A DNA stretch of 64,000 bases. Source: JBEKYD01 sp052148435 (GTDB taxonomy: Bacteria > Acidobacteriota > Terriglobia > Bryobacterales > Bryobacteraceae). This document shows, piece after piece, positions 15,039 to 26,671 of the stretch. A program made the translations under genes and the position numbers. Location of the stretch: assembly GCA_052148435.1 (NCBI GenBank), contig JBKQIF010000132.1, positions 1 through 64,000 of the forward strand, in the 5' to 3' direction. Position 1 is the first letter of the stretch. Every line of letters begins with the position of its first letter. The notes beneath the pieces are model-generated. The model did not search any database and was not told the DNA's origin. It was given only the letters and a program-made list of their open reading frames with translations.

Positions 15039-17492
15039 TCAGCTCGCCCGCAGGGCTATGGATGGATCGATGTGGGAAGCGCGGCGGGCGGGGAGGTAAC
15101 CGGCGATGGCGGCGACGGCGGTGAGCACGAAGAGGACTCCGAAGAACGTGAGCGGATCGCGGGACGTCACGCCGTAGAGCAGGCCGCCCAGGGTACGCGC
15201 CAGGGCCCATGAAGCCGCGGCGCCGAGCAGCATGCCGATGGCGGCGAGGGCGAGTGTCTGGCCGACGATGCCGGCCTGCAAGTTGGCTGCGGAAGCGCCC
15301 AGGGCCATGCGAATTCCGATTTCCTGAGTCCGCTGGTTGACCGAATACGAGACCACGCCATAGATGCCGAGCGAGGCCAGGATGAGAGCAAACAAAGCGA
15401 AACCGCCGAGCAGGAGAACTACCACGCGGCGCGGCGATACAGCTCGATCCACGAGTTCCTGCAAGATGCGGAAGTCCTTGGCAGGCAGGTTGGGCGCGAT
15501 GGGCCGGAGGGCGGCGCGAACGGCCGAAGCGATCTCCGCCGGAGGAAGCGTGGTGCGAACCACCAGATCCACGGAAGAGAAGTCGCCGCACTGGCGGATG
15601 GGCAGGTACATCTCCATGCCGGCCCCCTGCTCCAGGGCCAGGTGGCGGACGTCGCCGACCACGCCCACCACGTGCCGCTCGCCGCAGGCAAGAATGGTCT
15701 TGCCGAGGGCGTTTTCCCCGGGGAAGAGAGTGCGCGCCATGGTCTCGTTGATCAGGATCACGGGATCGGACTTGAGCCGGTCGCGCGGATCCAGATCGCG
15801 GCCGCTACGCAGGGGAATGCCCATGGCGGCGAGGTACCCGTCGCTGACCACGCGCACGAACGCATCCGGAAAATGCCCTTTGGCGTAGACCTGGCCCTTG
15901 GCGGGCGCACCCCAACTGCGGTTGCGGCCGAGAGGGAGAGAATCGGTCAATCCGGCGGCGGCGACACCATGAACGGCGCGGGCGCGGCGCAGCACGTCGT
16001 CGAAATAGGCGACGATCTCGGCGCCGGTGGTGTAGTGTACGGTGGGGTCCACGCGGATGGCGGCGGCGCGTTCGGGGCGGAAACCGAGGTTGACGTCGAG
16101 GACGCGGAGAAAGCTCCGGATCAACAATCCGGCTCCCACCAGCAGCACGCAGGCAAAGGCGATCTCGGATACCACCAGCGAATTGCGAACCAGGTTCCGT
16201 CCGCGGCCAGCAGTAGAACCGCGGTTGGTATCCTTCAGCGCGTCGTGCAAAGCGCCGGCCCCAACGTGAAGCGCGGGGGCGAGACCGAAGATCACGCCGG
16301 TCAGCACCGAGGCGAGCAGAGCGAAGGCCAGTGCGTTGGTATCGGTGCGCACGCTGGCAAGAAGGGGAATTTTGACGGCGTCCAGATGGGACAGAATGTG
16401 GGTGCCGGCGGCGGCCAGAATCACCCCCAGAGCAGCTCCGCAGCAGGAAAGCGCGATGCCTTCGGTAAGCATTTGTTGGATGAGCCGGCGCCGGCCGGCG
16501 CCCAGGGCGGTGCGGATGGCGATCTCTTTCTGGCGGGCGGCGGTTCGCGCCAGCAGCAGGTTCGACAGGTTGGCGCAGACGATCAGCATTACCACGGCGA
16601 CTGCGCACGCCAGCACGACCAATGCCGGGCGCAAGGAGCCGCTGACGTGTTCCGCCAGAGAACCGATGTGGCCTTCGAAATCGTTGCCCTGCCCCCGGTA
16701 CTCCGCGGTGAGTTGCGGGGCCAGCACGGCCAGCTCGGCCCGAGCCTGGCCCACCGTGACGCCCGGTTTGAGACGGCCAATGATGGCGAGCGTGTTGCCC
16801 CAGCGGTTGGTTTCCTTGCTGAGGGGAAAGGGAAAATAGAGATCGATGTGGCTGCCGGGAGCGAAGACCGAAGCGAAATCGAAAGACGCCGGCAGGACGC
16901 CTACCACGGTGACCGGCTCATTGTTGAGAATGAGCGCGCGGCCGACAAGTCCGGGGTCGGAGCCAAAGCGCCGGGCCCAGAGGCCGTAGCCCATGAGCAC
17001 AGCCTTGGGCCCGTGCCATTTGCATTCCTCGGCATTGAACAGGCGGCCGAGCTGGGGCTTGACCCCGAGCACCTGAAAGAAATTCCCGGAAACCGGCACG
17101 CCGCTGAGACGCTCCGGCTCGCCATCGCCGCTGAGCAGATTGTCGCCCAGCCCGTAGAAGGCGAAGTAAGCCGCCAGGTCGGAATAGGAACGAGTACGCG
17201 CGCGCAATTCGAGCAGGAAATGGACCTGGGTGGTGGCGCCGGAAAGGCCGCCGGTATCGTAATTGGAGATCCAGACCAACTGCCGCGGATCGCGGAACGG
17301 CAGAGGCCGAACGAGCACGGCGCCGACCACGCTGAATACGGTGGCGCTGGCGCCGATACCCAGGCCGACGATCAAAATGGCGAAGGTGGCGAAGCCGGCG
17401 TCCTGCCGCAGGGTTCGAAAGGCATAGCGAAGGTCTTGGAGAAGGCTCGAAATCGCGGACCGGAGGCGGCCGGAGGCAGGGGACGGCGTCAT
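15039..17492 (-). CDS. ADOP-type ABC transporter permease (MacB/FtsX-like)
   Basis: 817 residues. The architecture is that of the acidobacterial duplicated orphan permeases: TM1 at about 37-60 (FAILIVGLGIGASATVFS), a MacB-like periplasmic domain, a first FtsX block near 285-400 (NLSNLLLARTAARQKEIAIRTALGA), then a second periplasmic domain and a second FtsX block (about 695-810; QRTQEIGIRMALGAS). The opening motif DLRYAFRTLRQDAGF is very typical. These permeases belong to the MacB-type mechanotransmission class but lack a neighbouring ATPase, as here; substrates are unknown. It is flanked by the sortilin-like gene and a divergent M28 peptidase. Confidence 0.95.
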   Translation of the reverse strand: MTPSPASGRLRSAISSLLQDLRYAFRTLRQDAGFATFAILIVGLGIGASATVFSVVGAVLVRPLPFRDPRQLVWISNYDTGGLSGATTQVHFLLELRARTRSYSDLAAYFAFYGLGDNLLSGDGEPERLSGVPVSGNFFQVLGVKPQLGRLFNAEECKWHGPKAVLMGYGLWARRFGSDPGLVGRALILNNEPVTVVGVLPASFDFASVFAPGSHIDLYFPFPLSKETNRWGNTLAIIGRLKPGVTVGQARAELAVLAPQLTAEYRGQGNDFEGHIGSLAEHVSGSLRPALVVLACAVAVVMLIVCANLSNLLLARTAARQKEIAIRTALGAGRRRLIQQMLTEGIALSCCGAALGVILAAAGTHILSHLDAVKIPLLASVRTDTNALAFALLASVLTGVIFGLAPALHVGAGALHDALKDTNRGSTAGRGRNLVRNSLVVSEIAFACVLLVGAGLLIRSFLRVLDVNLGFRPERAAAIRVDPTVHYTTGAEIVAYFDDVLRRARAVHGVAAAGLTDSLPLGRNRSWGAPAKGQVYAKGHFPDAFVRVVSDGYLAAMGIPLRSGRDLDPRDRLKSDPVILINETMARTLFPGENALGKTILACGERHVVGVVGDVRHLALEQGAGMEMYLPIRQCGDFSSVDLVVRTTLPPAEIASAVRAALRPIAPNLPAKDFRILQELVDRAVSPRRVVVLLLGGFALFALILASLGIYGVVSYSVNQRTQEIGIRMALGASAANLQAGIVGQTLALAAIGMLLGAAASWALARTLGGLLYGVTSRDPLTFFGVLFVLTAVAAIAGYLPARRASHIDPSIALRAS

Positions 17493-17661
17493 GAAGAGTT
17501 ATACTGCCGGAAGGGCAAAAAGGTTACGGACCGGGTAAAGGTCTGGGATCGGGCGGCGCCCGCGCCGGCTCGGCTGCAGGCAGTGGAAAGCCGGCCGCCG
17601 ACCGCTGAAAGCTCGACCGCTGGCATCACCCCTGGCACCTGTCCTACAATGACAACCATCC

Positions 17662-19938
<2,277 letters not shown>

Positions 19939-19980
19939 GGTAGGGGGGCGGGCAGTCATGCCGACGTTCGCCTCCGACGC

Positions 19981-20179
19981 TGCGTCACAGCCTCGAAGAG
20001 GCGTCGAGACGAATCTTCGAACTCCCGATGTCGTGAAGATGGGGTCAGCCAGGTTTGCGGTGATCCCGCGCCGATTCCCCGTCCGTTGGGTCAGCCAATT
20101 TTCCGCAATACCCGAAAAATGCCCGGCGACATCAGGAGTTCGGACTCTCGACACCGCAGGCACGAATGCCTGCGTCACG
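19981..20179. repeat. Composite palindromic element with hairpin-tipped arms
   Basis: The left arm (19981-20033) and right arm (20127-20179) are imperfect inverted copies. Each carries a small hairpin (GCCTC-GAA-GAGGC on the left, GCAGGCA-CGAA-TGCCTGC on the right), then GTCGAGA, then a 16-base block CGAACTCCCGATGTCG / CGACATCAGGAGTTCG matching at 15 of 16 positions. The centre contains GGGTCAGCCA twice. No ORF of note. It looks like a small non-autonomous mobile or REP-type element, different from the GTGGGAC family. It fills most of the 308-base gap after the M28 gene. Confidence 0.55.
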
Positions 20180-20180
20180 C

Positions 20181-20216
20181 AAAAAAAACGGCGGCGGGAG
20201 TTATCTCCCGCCGCCG
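20181..20216 (-). terminator. Intrinsic terminator of the TIGR03437-type gene
   Basis: A perfect 12-bp GC stem (CGGCGGCGGGAG / CTCCCGCCGCCG) with a TTAT loop is followed on the minus strand by eight T residues. It starts about 30 bases after the stop of the gene at 20247. Confidence 0.92.
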
Positions 20217-20246
20217 AAGGTGTTTCAGGTGCTGGTTAGCTAAGAC

Positions 20247-23200
20247 CTAAGTTGTCATCGTGACGTAAAGGGTGATGGTCGCCGACGGTAAGGCAGGGAT
20301 GCCAGTATCCGTCACGGTGATCGTGACCGAGTAACTACCACCTGCGGCGTATGCCGTCGCAATCGTGACGTTCCCACTACTGTCGACGGCGAAGTCGGAT
20401 GTCACCGCACTGGTACCGGTTACGGAGGTCACCGCAAACGTGGGACTCGTCCCTCCGGTGACGTTTATCGAATCGAGGGCGAAGGTCGGCGCCCCAGACG
20501 CCAGTGCGGCGGCCGAGACCGAATAAACCCCCGACGAGAGATCGGTAACCCCGGTGTTTGTGGCGCCGGCGAGCAGCACCGTCTGAGCCGGCTGCACCCA
20601 CATGCCGACATTCGCCTGGCTGCGCGTGCCGGGGGTTGTGATGGTCACGACGACCGGCACTTGAAGGGCGCCGCTCGTCTGGCTGAGTGTGACTGGGCTA
20701 GCGGCCGTGCTTTGAAGTCCTGCGCCATAGGCAGGCAGTAGCACGTTCACCTGATACAGGCCGTCGATCGCGTTCGGCGCCCATCCTACATATTTGGGCG
20801 TCGCGGCCTGGCCGCCGACTGTGACGGTAAGGTAAGAGCTCTGGTTAAAGCACGGAACCAACATTCCCGTGGTAACGAGTGAGCTCAGTATGGTCGCGCC
20901 ATCGAGCGTTGAGAGACCCGCGGCACCTGCGTACGAATTGCTGCCTGTCGGCGCGATACAGTCGGTCCATGGTATGGAGGTCCCGCTCTGGGTTGCGTTT
21001 GAGCCTGTCGAAAGCGGTGTGCCCAGTCCGGTCATGAAGATCGAAACTATGTCGGAGTTGGCCTGGCTCACCCGCAGACTGGCGGCGTTCGTCTGGCTAT
21101 TGGTGACTAACCCGCTAGGCAGAACGATGGCGCCATTGTTGTTCCCATCGACAACAAACACGCCAGGGTCGGTGGTCGCGGAAATGAATGTATAGGCAGC
21201 GCTGGACAACGTGCCGAATTTCACTACGATGTCGTATTTTGTGGGTGTCGAGGCCGTGATCTCGCCCGGAACCACCGCATTAATCTGGTTGTTCGTGGCG
21301 AATAACAGGGGGGCTGCCCAGCCATTGTTGGTCGTTCCCGTGGGATAAAACCAGACCTGGAGGCTGCGTTGGCCCGCATCGGGGGTGACGGTGGTCCCAT
21401 ATACGCCGGCAGCGCTCACCGTGGGGTACAGCACGCCGGTGCAACCCGAACCGCCCGAAGTACAGAAGTTGCTTCCGAAAATGCTGATGATGTCGTAAGG
21501 CGCCAGGGCTCCGGTGCAACTGCCGTTGGCGGGGCAACTGACTGGGCTGAAAGTGGAAGCGCTGGTGACGCCGTTAGTCTGGATGATCGGGCCGGCATCG
21601 ATGATGAGCGACTGAGTGCCCGTGGCGGCGCTGCAACCGGGAATAGAACCGGCGGGATTGCAGACACCGAGGACCAGCGTGTTCGTCGACGCGAAGGACA
21701 TTAGTGGGTCCGAGGTTCCCGGGGGTACCGTGATGGTCAGGATAATGGTCGAGGCACTCACCACGTTCGAAACGATGTTGGCGTCGGCGTGCAAAGCGCC
21801 GCTGGACAAAATGCCCACAGTTGTCTTCTGGGTAGGATCGGTGCTGGAGACAAATCCCGACCCGTAGAGCGTCACCGTGAACGCTTCGCCAGCCGAGGCT
21901 GAGGGCAGATTCGACGGACTGATCCCGGTCAGGGCGGCCGTGGTCGAGGGCGCCTCGATGCTGATGCTGAAGGCGACCGGAATGGTTTGCGCAGCGGCTC
22001 CGAGCGTCCAATGGAGCGTTACCGTGGTGGTCAGTGTCGAACCGGGTTGCGCGCCGGCGAAGTCCAATGGATTGAAGGTGACGGCAATCGGCGTTCCGAA
22101 GCTATAGGCCAGGCCCGCGGAAGGGTTCACGCTCGCACCGGCATCCTGGCTGCCGGCCGATATCGTAGTGGTGTATGGGATCGGCGTACCGCTGGAAACG
22201 GCCGTGATGGTTGCCGTCGGCAGCGCTTGTCCCACGCTCCACGATAGGTTCCGGACGGTTCCTTCGGCCGCGCTGAGGGTCGGGGCCGTGTTCTCATCGA
22301 CAAGGGTGATGTACACCGGGGTACTCGCATAGCCCGCTACTTTGAGATTGATGGCTATGGGACCATAGGTATTCGGCGTCATCGAGTCGGCAACTTTCGT
22401 TACCGTGAATGTCAGAGGAAAACCACCCGAACCACCCGACGATGGCGTGGCTTCGCCGCTGGTAAAGTTCACCGTGAGCCAGGACGGAAGGGTGGTCGTA
22501 TCTACACCGAAATACACAGTCGGGCCGTATACCGTGACGTTCCCGGATACCAAGGTATTTTGGTATTTCGTATAGGTAAGCGTCATGGGAGCCGACGACG
22601 ACGAATAATTCGACAGGGTCAATTGGGCCGGACCGACTACCATGAGGGTTACGGTTACCGTCTGATATATCGTTGCCGGCGCGTTCATCAATTGCAGCGT
22701 AGCCGTCTTGCTGCTGCCCACCGTGCCGCTGCAGGAGGGTACCGATGCGGCAAATTCAACACTGGACGAACCCGCGAGGTTTGACTGGGAAGCCAGACTG
22801 ACGCTAAGCCAACCCGGAACGCTGGTCACGGTGACCGGCGAGTTTCCTCCCGTGGCCGATGAGGAGACATAGAAGTCCTGGGCTGCCCCAGGCGTGAACG
22901 ACCCGTTCGTATTGGCGGTGCAGGAGATCGTCAGAGAACTGGGTGACGATGTCAGCGGTGAGGACGCACCGGTGGTGCTGACCGTGACGGACAGATTTTC
23001 CGTGATGTCGTTGTTCACCGGTCCGGTGCCCACCTTTGACGTGAATTGCAAAACCGGGGCCCAGGCGCCGAGGGCGGAGGCGCCGGCGCAGCCCGCAAGT
23101 GTAGTGACCGTGTAGGTAACCGACGCGGTCGAACTGGTAAGTGTCGCGGAGCCGGCACTAACCACCGCTGCGATCCCAGTGGGGGGTGTCAGACCTACGA

Positions 23201-23387
23201 GGACGTTGCTGCCGGAGGTCGCCGTAGCCGCAATGAGTTTGATCGTTACCGAACCGGATGTCCCGGTGTTGGTGTCGCACTTGAGAGCGGAGACCACCGT
23301 CACCGTTGGAGCCAGCACATTAGCTTGTGCCAAACCCGTGCAAATGGCAAGCGCGAGCATAGCAAAAAGAATCCGATGTCGAACCAT
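20247..23387 (-). CDS. Large secreted surface protein with Solibacter-type C-terminal domain (TIGR03437-like)
   Basis: 1046 residues. Signal peptide at about 1-23 (ILFAMLALAICTGLAQA). The N-terminal half is Ser/Thr/Gly-rich and made of repeated Ig/BACON-like strands with P-x-W-L-S/T-V (VPGWLSVSL, LPSWLTVNF). An IPT/TIG-like stretch follows (GISPSNLPSASAGEAFTVTLYGSGF, about 490-520). The region of about 590-930 is the Solibacter-type domain: APYDIISIFGSNFC, NQINAVVPGEI, VSIFMTGLGTP, and GWAPNAIDGLYQVNVLLPA. A cadherin-like end follows. Such proteins are found in large numbers in Solibacter-type genomes and are probably adhesive or polymer-binding; the function is unproven. The gene has its own terminator. 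Confidence 0.88.
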   Translation of the reverse strand: MVRHRILFAMLALAICTGLAQANVLAPTVTVVSALKCDTNTGTSGSVTIKLIAATATSGSNVLVGLTPPTGIAAVVSAGSATLTSSTASVTYTVTTLAGCAGASALGAWAPVLQFTSKVGTGPVNNDITENLSVTVSTTGASSPLTSSPSSLTISCTANTNGSFTPGAAQDFYVSSSATGGNSPVTVTSVPGWLSVSLASQSNLAGSSSVEFAASVPSCSGTVGSSKTATLQLMNAPATIYQTVTVTLMVVGPAQLTLSNYSSSSAPMTLTYTKYQNTLVSGNVTVYGPTVYFGVDTTTLPSWLTVNFTSGEATPSSGGSGGFPLTFTVTKVADSMTPNTYGPIAINLKVAGYASTPVYITLVDENTAPTLSAAEGTVRNLSWSVGQALPTATITAVSSGTPIPYTTTISAGSQDAGASVNPSAGLAYSFGTPIAVTFNPLDFAGAQPGSTLTTTVTLHWTLGAAAQTIPVAFSISIEAPSTTAALTGISPSNLPSASAGEAFTVTLYGSGFVSSTDPTQKTTVGILSSGALHADANIVSNVVSASTIILTITVPPGTSDPLMSFASTNTLVLGVCNPAGSIPGCSAATGTQSLIIDAGPIIQTNGVTSASTFSPVSCPANGSCTGALAPYDIISIFGSNFCTSGGSGCTGVLYPTVSAAGVYGTTVTPDAGQRSLQVWFYPTGTTNNGWAAPLLFATNNQINAVVPGEITASTPTKYDIVVKFGTLSSAAYTFISATTDPGVFVVDGNNNGAIVLPSGLVTNSQTNAASLRVSQANSDIVSIFMTGLGTPLSTGSNATQSGTSIPWTDCIAPTGSNSYAGAAGLSTLDGATILSSLVTTGMLVPCFNQSSYLTVTVGGQAATPKYVGWAPNAIDGLYQVNVLLPAYGAGLQSTAASPVTLSQTSGALQVPVVVTITTPGTRSQANVGMWVQPAQTVLLAGATNTGVTDLSSGVYSVSAAALASGAPTFALDSINVTGGTSPTFAVTSVTGTSAVTSDFAVDSSGNVTIATAYAAGGSYSVTITVTDTGIPALPSATITLYVTMTT

Positions 23388-23570
23388 TCGTTTGTAATCC
23401 CTTCTTGAGACCCGCGCTTGAATGCTCGGGTGACATTTTTCATATCGGCAGGCAGGAGCAAGGAAGGCAGGCGGGAAGAGGCTTGTAAGGCAAAAATCCG
23501 CGTAAGGGGACTTTTGTAATCGGGTGACTACATGAAGGGGCGCCGGCGGGTTCCCTTAGATTCATCGGGC

Positions 23571-23704
23571 GTGGGGCGGACCGTCGCTTTTGTGGTCTGC
23601 CACCCGGGCTCTTTTTCTATGGCTAAAGACGAGGACGGGTGGAATGGTCGAGTTCCGGGCATAGGGCAGACCACAAAAAACGATGGTCTGCCCGTCTGCC
23701 CCAC
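23571..23704. repeat. Intergenic inverted-repeat element, copy 4 (longest)
   Basis: Outer ends GTGGGGCGGAC and GTCTGCCCCAC (one mismatch). The right inner hairpin is GGGCAGACCA-N10-TGGTCTGCCC and the left inner hairpin is GGCGGACC-N11-GGTCTGCC. It has the same design as 11495-11582 with a longer centre. It occupies much of the 383-base gap between the TIGR03437-type gene and the receiver-like gene. The rest of that gap (23388-23570) shows only a presumed upstream region of the former gene. Confidence 0.75.
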
Positions 23705-23770
23705 GGTGGTCCGCCGACGTCGCCCTTAGGCCAGATCGCCGTCGAGCCACAGAAAGAACCCCACCCCGGC

Positions 23771-24145
23771 TTATGCGGCGTGGATCAATTGATCGACGGA
23801 AGCCACCAGCTCGGAGGCTTGAAAGGGCTTGCGCAGCACGCGGCAGCGGCGAAACATCGAGGCCAACCGCGGGTCCGGCAGGGCCGCCACATACAGCAGC
23901 GGCAACTCGTCGGCAAATGCCAGGAAAAGTGAAGGTTGATTAGTGATCAGTACGCTCGGCAGGCGGCCGCCTTCCAGCAAGGTCCGGCGGTAATCCTGCG
24001 CGGCTGCCTGGACATGGTAACCACTTCTGCCCAACAGGCCCTGAATCAGTTTTTGAATCTGCGGATCCTCGACAACCACAATCGGGCAGTTGTCCGCGCG
24101 AAGGGGCTCGGCGGCCCCGCACGACAGGTCGCTCAAATAGGTCAC
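23771..24145 (-). CDS. Receiver-like protein with degenerate phosphorylation site
   Basis: 124 residues, GTG start. The receiver fold is recognisable: IVVVEDPQIQKLIQGLLGRSGY for strand 1 and helix 1, LLYVAALPDP for strand 4, and VLRKPFQASELVASVDQLI with the conserved Lys-Pro and the last helix. The position of the phosphoacceptor Asp (end of strand 3) reads VLITNQPS, with no Asp, and only one of the two strand-1 acidic residues is kept (V-E-D-P). It is probably a pseudo-receiver that works without phosphorylation, perhaps by protein binding. No kinase is adjacent. Confidence 0.65.
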   Translation of the reverse strand: MTYLSDLSCGAAEPLRADNCPIVVVEDPQIQKLIQGLLGRSGYHVQAAAQDYRRTLLEGGRLPSVLITNQPSLFLAFADELPLLYVAALPDPRLASMFRRCRVLRKPFQASELVASVDQLIHAA

Positions 24146-24252
24146 CTACCACTATTCTGGTGGATCGAATTGTAAGAAACAATCCCCCCAAAGGAGGCAT
24201 TGACTAGGGGAATTGGGGGGGGAAATGGGGAAAAAGCTTGCAGTGATCGGAA

Positions 24253-24290
24253 GTCAGCATTCAGCTTAGGCGGCGGAGCGGAATGCTGAC
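24253..24290. repeat. Inverted repeat downstream of the amidase gene
   Basis: GTCAGCATTC and GAATGCTGAC form a perfect 10-bp inverted repeat with an 18-base loop, starting 17 bases past the amidase stop on the minus strand. It may stabilise or end that transcript. A run of five T's follows only about 15 bases later, so it is a weak terminator candidate. Confidence 0.45.
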
Positions 24291-24306
24291 CGCCGAAGGC
24301 TTCGAT

Positions 24307-25800
24307 TCACTGCGTCCGCGCGGCCACCTGGAAATGGCTCAGCCCATCGGCGTAACGGGATACGCCTTGAAACAGGGCCTCCGCCACTTTCTGCCGGTAG
24401 TCCGGGCGCCGCAACAGCGCTTCCTCGCGCGCATTGGTGACAAATCCGATCTCGGCCAATACGGAAGGCATATTGGCGCCGATCAGCACCACGAACGGGG
24501 CGCGCTTGACGCCCCGGCTGTGCTCGGCTGGAAAGTTGCGCGCCGTGAGCTGGAACAGCGCGTTCTGAATGCGGGTGGCAAACTCGCGGGATTCCTCCAG
24601 CTTGTCGTGCAGACTGATCTTTTGAATCAAGTCGTGCAACTCGGAAATGGATTTCTGCGACATCGCGTTTTCGCGCGCGGCCACGTCCAGCGCGTCGCGG
24701 GAATCGGAAAAGTTCAGGTAGTACGTCTCGGTGCCCACGATGCGCGCGACCGGCGAGGAATTGCCGTGGATGGAGAGGAACAGGTCGGCCTTCCTTTCGT
24801 TCGCCAGCGCGGTGCGCGCTTCGAGCGGCACGTAGGTATCGTCGGTGCGGGTGTAGATCACCTGCGCGCCGAGTTTGTCTTCGATCATCTTCCCCAGCCG
24901 CAAGGAGACGTCCAGCACAACGTCCTTTTCCAGCAATCCGTTGGGGCCGTGGGTGCCCTGGTCGTGGCCGCCATGGCCGGGGTCGATCACCACGCGGGAA
25001 ATCTTGAGTCCCAGGGTTCGCACCAGCGAGGTATCGCCATCGCCGGTCCGGCGCGCGGCTTTCGCCATTTCCGCAGACGGCAGCCCCGCGGCGGCGCTGG
25101 CGGCGGAAGCCGGCGCGACCGGCGCCTTATCGAGCGGCGGTGGGCGGGGTACCCATCCGAGCGATGGCGCGAGCGGCCTGGACACGGATTCCTCGTGAAT
25201 CGCAGGCGGGCCCGGCAGGATTGGATTCGGAGGCGGCGCAACCTTCACCGGCGGCAGGCTTTGCATCCACCGGACCAGCCTTGAAGAGTACGAAAACGGA
25301 GCCGAATTCGGACTCGCCCAAGCCGGCTCGGGCCGCGGCGCGGCTGCTCCGGCCACCCCGCTCGTGATTTCTCTCGTCATTGCCCCCGTCGGCGTAACCC
25401 CGCCATTGGCCGGACGCAGCTCGATCACCAGACGATTCGGATTGCTGAGCTGCACCGTGGAGATCTCCGCCGCCCCGCTCAGGTCCAGAACCACTCGGGT
25501 GGTGGTGAGCGTAGTCTGCGCCAGCCGTAACCGCTCCACCACGGAGCCTTGCGGAAGATTCTCCGACCAGTATGGCTTGTCGCCCAATTGCGGCCGCGTG
25601 TCCGCCAGGTCGAAATAAACCCGTTCGGGATTGTGCAGCCGGTCGCTGCGGAAACGGAACTCCCCGCTCACCTCGATCGCGATGCGGACCACGCCGCCCT
25701 GTACCCAGTGTCGTACCGCAGTCACCGCGCTTGCCGGCTGGCGGTCGACCTGGGCCGCCAGCGCGGTGACGAAGAGCACGAACGCCGACGTCCATCGCAT
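24307..25800 (-). CDS. amiC: N-acetylmuramoyl-L-alanine amidase (AMIN + Amidase_3)
   Basis: 497 residues. Signal peptide at about 1-16, an AMIN domain (about 25-130; RVYFDLADTRPQLG, TRVVLDLSG, NRLVIELRP) that targets the enzyme to the septum or secretin complexes, a Pro-rich linker, and a zinc Amidase_3 domain (about 270-485). The domain shows DPGHGGHDQG (first zinc His), an LLEKDVVLDVSLRL helix with the ligand Glu, SIHGN (second His) and LAEIGFVTN (catalytic Glu). It cleaves the peptide stem from muramic acid in peptidoglycan. It follows the lytic transglycosylase gene after 12 bases, so the two likely form a small cell-wall hydrolase operon. Confidence 0.94.
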   Translation of the reverse strand: MRWTSAFVLFVTALAAQVDRQPASAVTAVRHWVQGGVVRIAIEVSGEFRFRSDRLHNPERVYFDLADTRPQLGDKPYWSENLPQGSVVERLRLAQTTLTTTRVVLDLSGAAEISTVQLSNPNRLVIELRPANGGVTPTGAMTREITSGVAGAAAPRPEPAWASPNSAPFSYSSRLVRWMQSLPPVKVAPPPNPILPGPPAIHEESVSRPLAPSLGWVPRPPPLDKAPVAPASAASAAAGLPSAEMAKAARRTGDGDTSLVRTLGLKISRVVIDPGHGGHDQGTHGPNGLLEKDVVLDVSLRLGKMIEDKLGAQVIYTRTDDTYVPLEARTALANERKADLFLSIHGNSSPVARIVGTETYYLNFSDSRDALDVAARENAMSQKSISELHDLIQKISLHDKLEESREFATRIQNALFQLTARNFPAEHSRGVKRAPFVVLIGANMPSVLAEIGFVTNAREEALLRRPDYRQKVAEALFQGVSRYADGLSHFQVAARTQ

Positions 25801-25812
25801 TCGAAAAAGCCT

Positions 25813-26607
25813 TTAGCGGGAGACGTAATGCACAGTGCCGTCCGGTTCCACGATTTCCTCGATGTGGGCGGCCCCTTCCGGCTTCGTCTCCGCGGGTTTG
25901 GTTACCTTCGGTTGTGCCGCGGTACTTTTCACGGCCTCTTGAATCTCTCGGGCTATCAGTCTCAGATAGGTTTGGGTCTCGGAATAGGGAGGCACCGATC
26001 CATACTTGGCCACCGCCCGCTCACCGGCGTTGTAAGCCGCCAGCGCCAGGGGGTAGTCGCCATGGTACAGGTCCAGCAAATAGCGCAAGTAACGCGCCCC
26101 GCCCTGAATGTTGTCCACCGGATCGAAAACGTCGTTGACGCCGAATCGCTGGGCCGTCGCCGGAATCAGTTGCATCATCCCCAAAGCGCCCTTGGGCGAC
26201 ACGGCGCGCGGATTGTAGTTGCTCTCCACCTTGATTACCGAGTGCAGCAGTTCCACGGGCAGATCGTGCTGGGCCGCAATTTGAGCCACTTTTTCGTTCC
26301 AGTTCCCCCCAGTCCCGGCCGAAACCGCCCTGGCCGGCGCCGGATCGAGCGGGGGCACCTCGCGGGGGGTCACCGCCGACCCGATCAGGGCGTGCGCCGC
26401 CACACTTTGCCGAGTTACCATCCTGGGCGTCACCACCACGTTTCGAACCAACTTCCCGGTGCGCACGTCAGCCTGTACCACGCTGGTCACCTTCACCGGG
26501 CGCGTGGCGGCTGCGGGCACGTCATTGGCCGCCCACAAGCCCGTTCCCCAGAATCCGGCGCCCGCCATGGCCGCTACATACCCCAGTCTAAAACAGTCCC
26601 TGACCAA
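25813..26607 (-). CDS. Exported lytic transglycosylase (SLT domain)
   Basis: 264 residues. The SLT domain at about 105-235 has the catalytic Glu128 in IKVESNYNPRAVSPKGALGMMQLIPATA, then GVNDVFDPVDNIQGGARYLRYLL and LALAAYNAGERAV, all diagnostic for soluble/MltC-type transglycosylases. These cleave the MurNAc-GlcNAc bond of peptidoglycan. The N-terminus looks like a signal peptide (YVAAMAGAGFWGTGLWAA). The start is a TTG at 26607, about nine bases after GAGGAG; an ATG at residue 14 is a weaker alternative because it would cut the signal sequence. It is the first gene of the pair with the amidase. Confidence 0.9.
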   Translation of the reverse strand: MVRDCFRLGYVAAMAGAGFWGTGLWAANDVPAAATRPVKVTSVVQADVRTGKLVRNVVVTPRMVTRQSVAAHALIGSAVTPREVPPLDPAPARAVSAGTGGNWNEKVAQIAAQHDLPVELLHSVIKVESNYNPRAVSPKGALGMMQLIPATAQRFGVNDVFDPVDNIQGGARYLRYLLDLYHGDYPLALAAYNAGERAVAKYGSVPPYSETQTYLRLIAREIQEAVKSTAAQPKVTKPAETKPEGAAHIEEIVEPDGTVHYVSR

Positions 26608-26671
26608 AATGTTTTACTCCTCAGTATAAGCCAACCGCGGGGCGCCCGGAAGCCAATGGTATCATTTCCCT

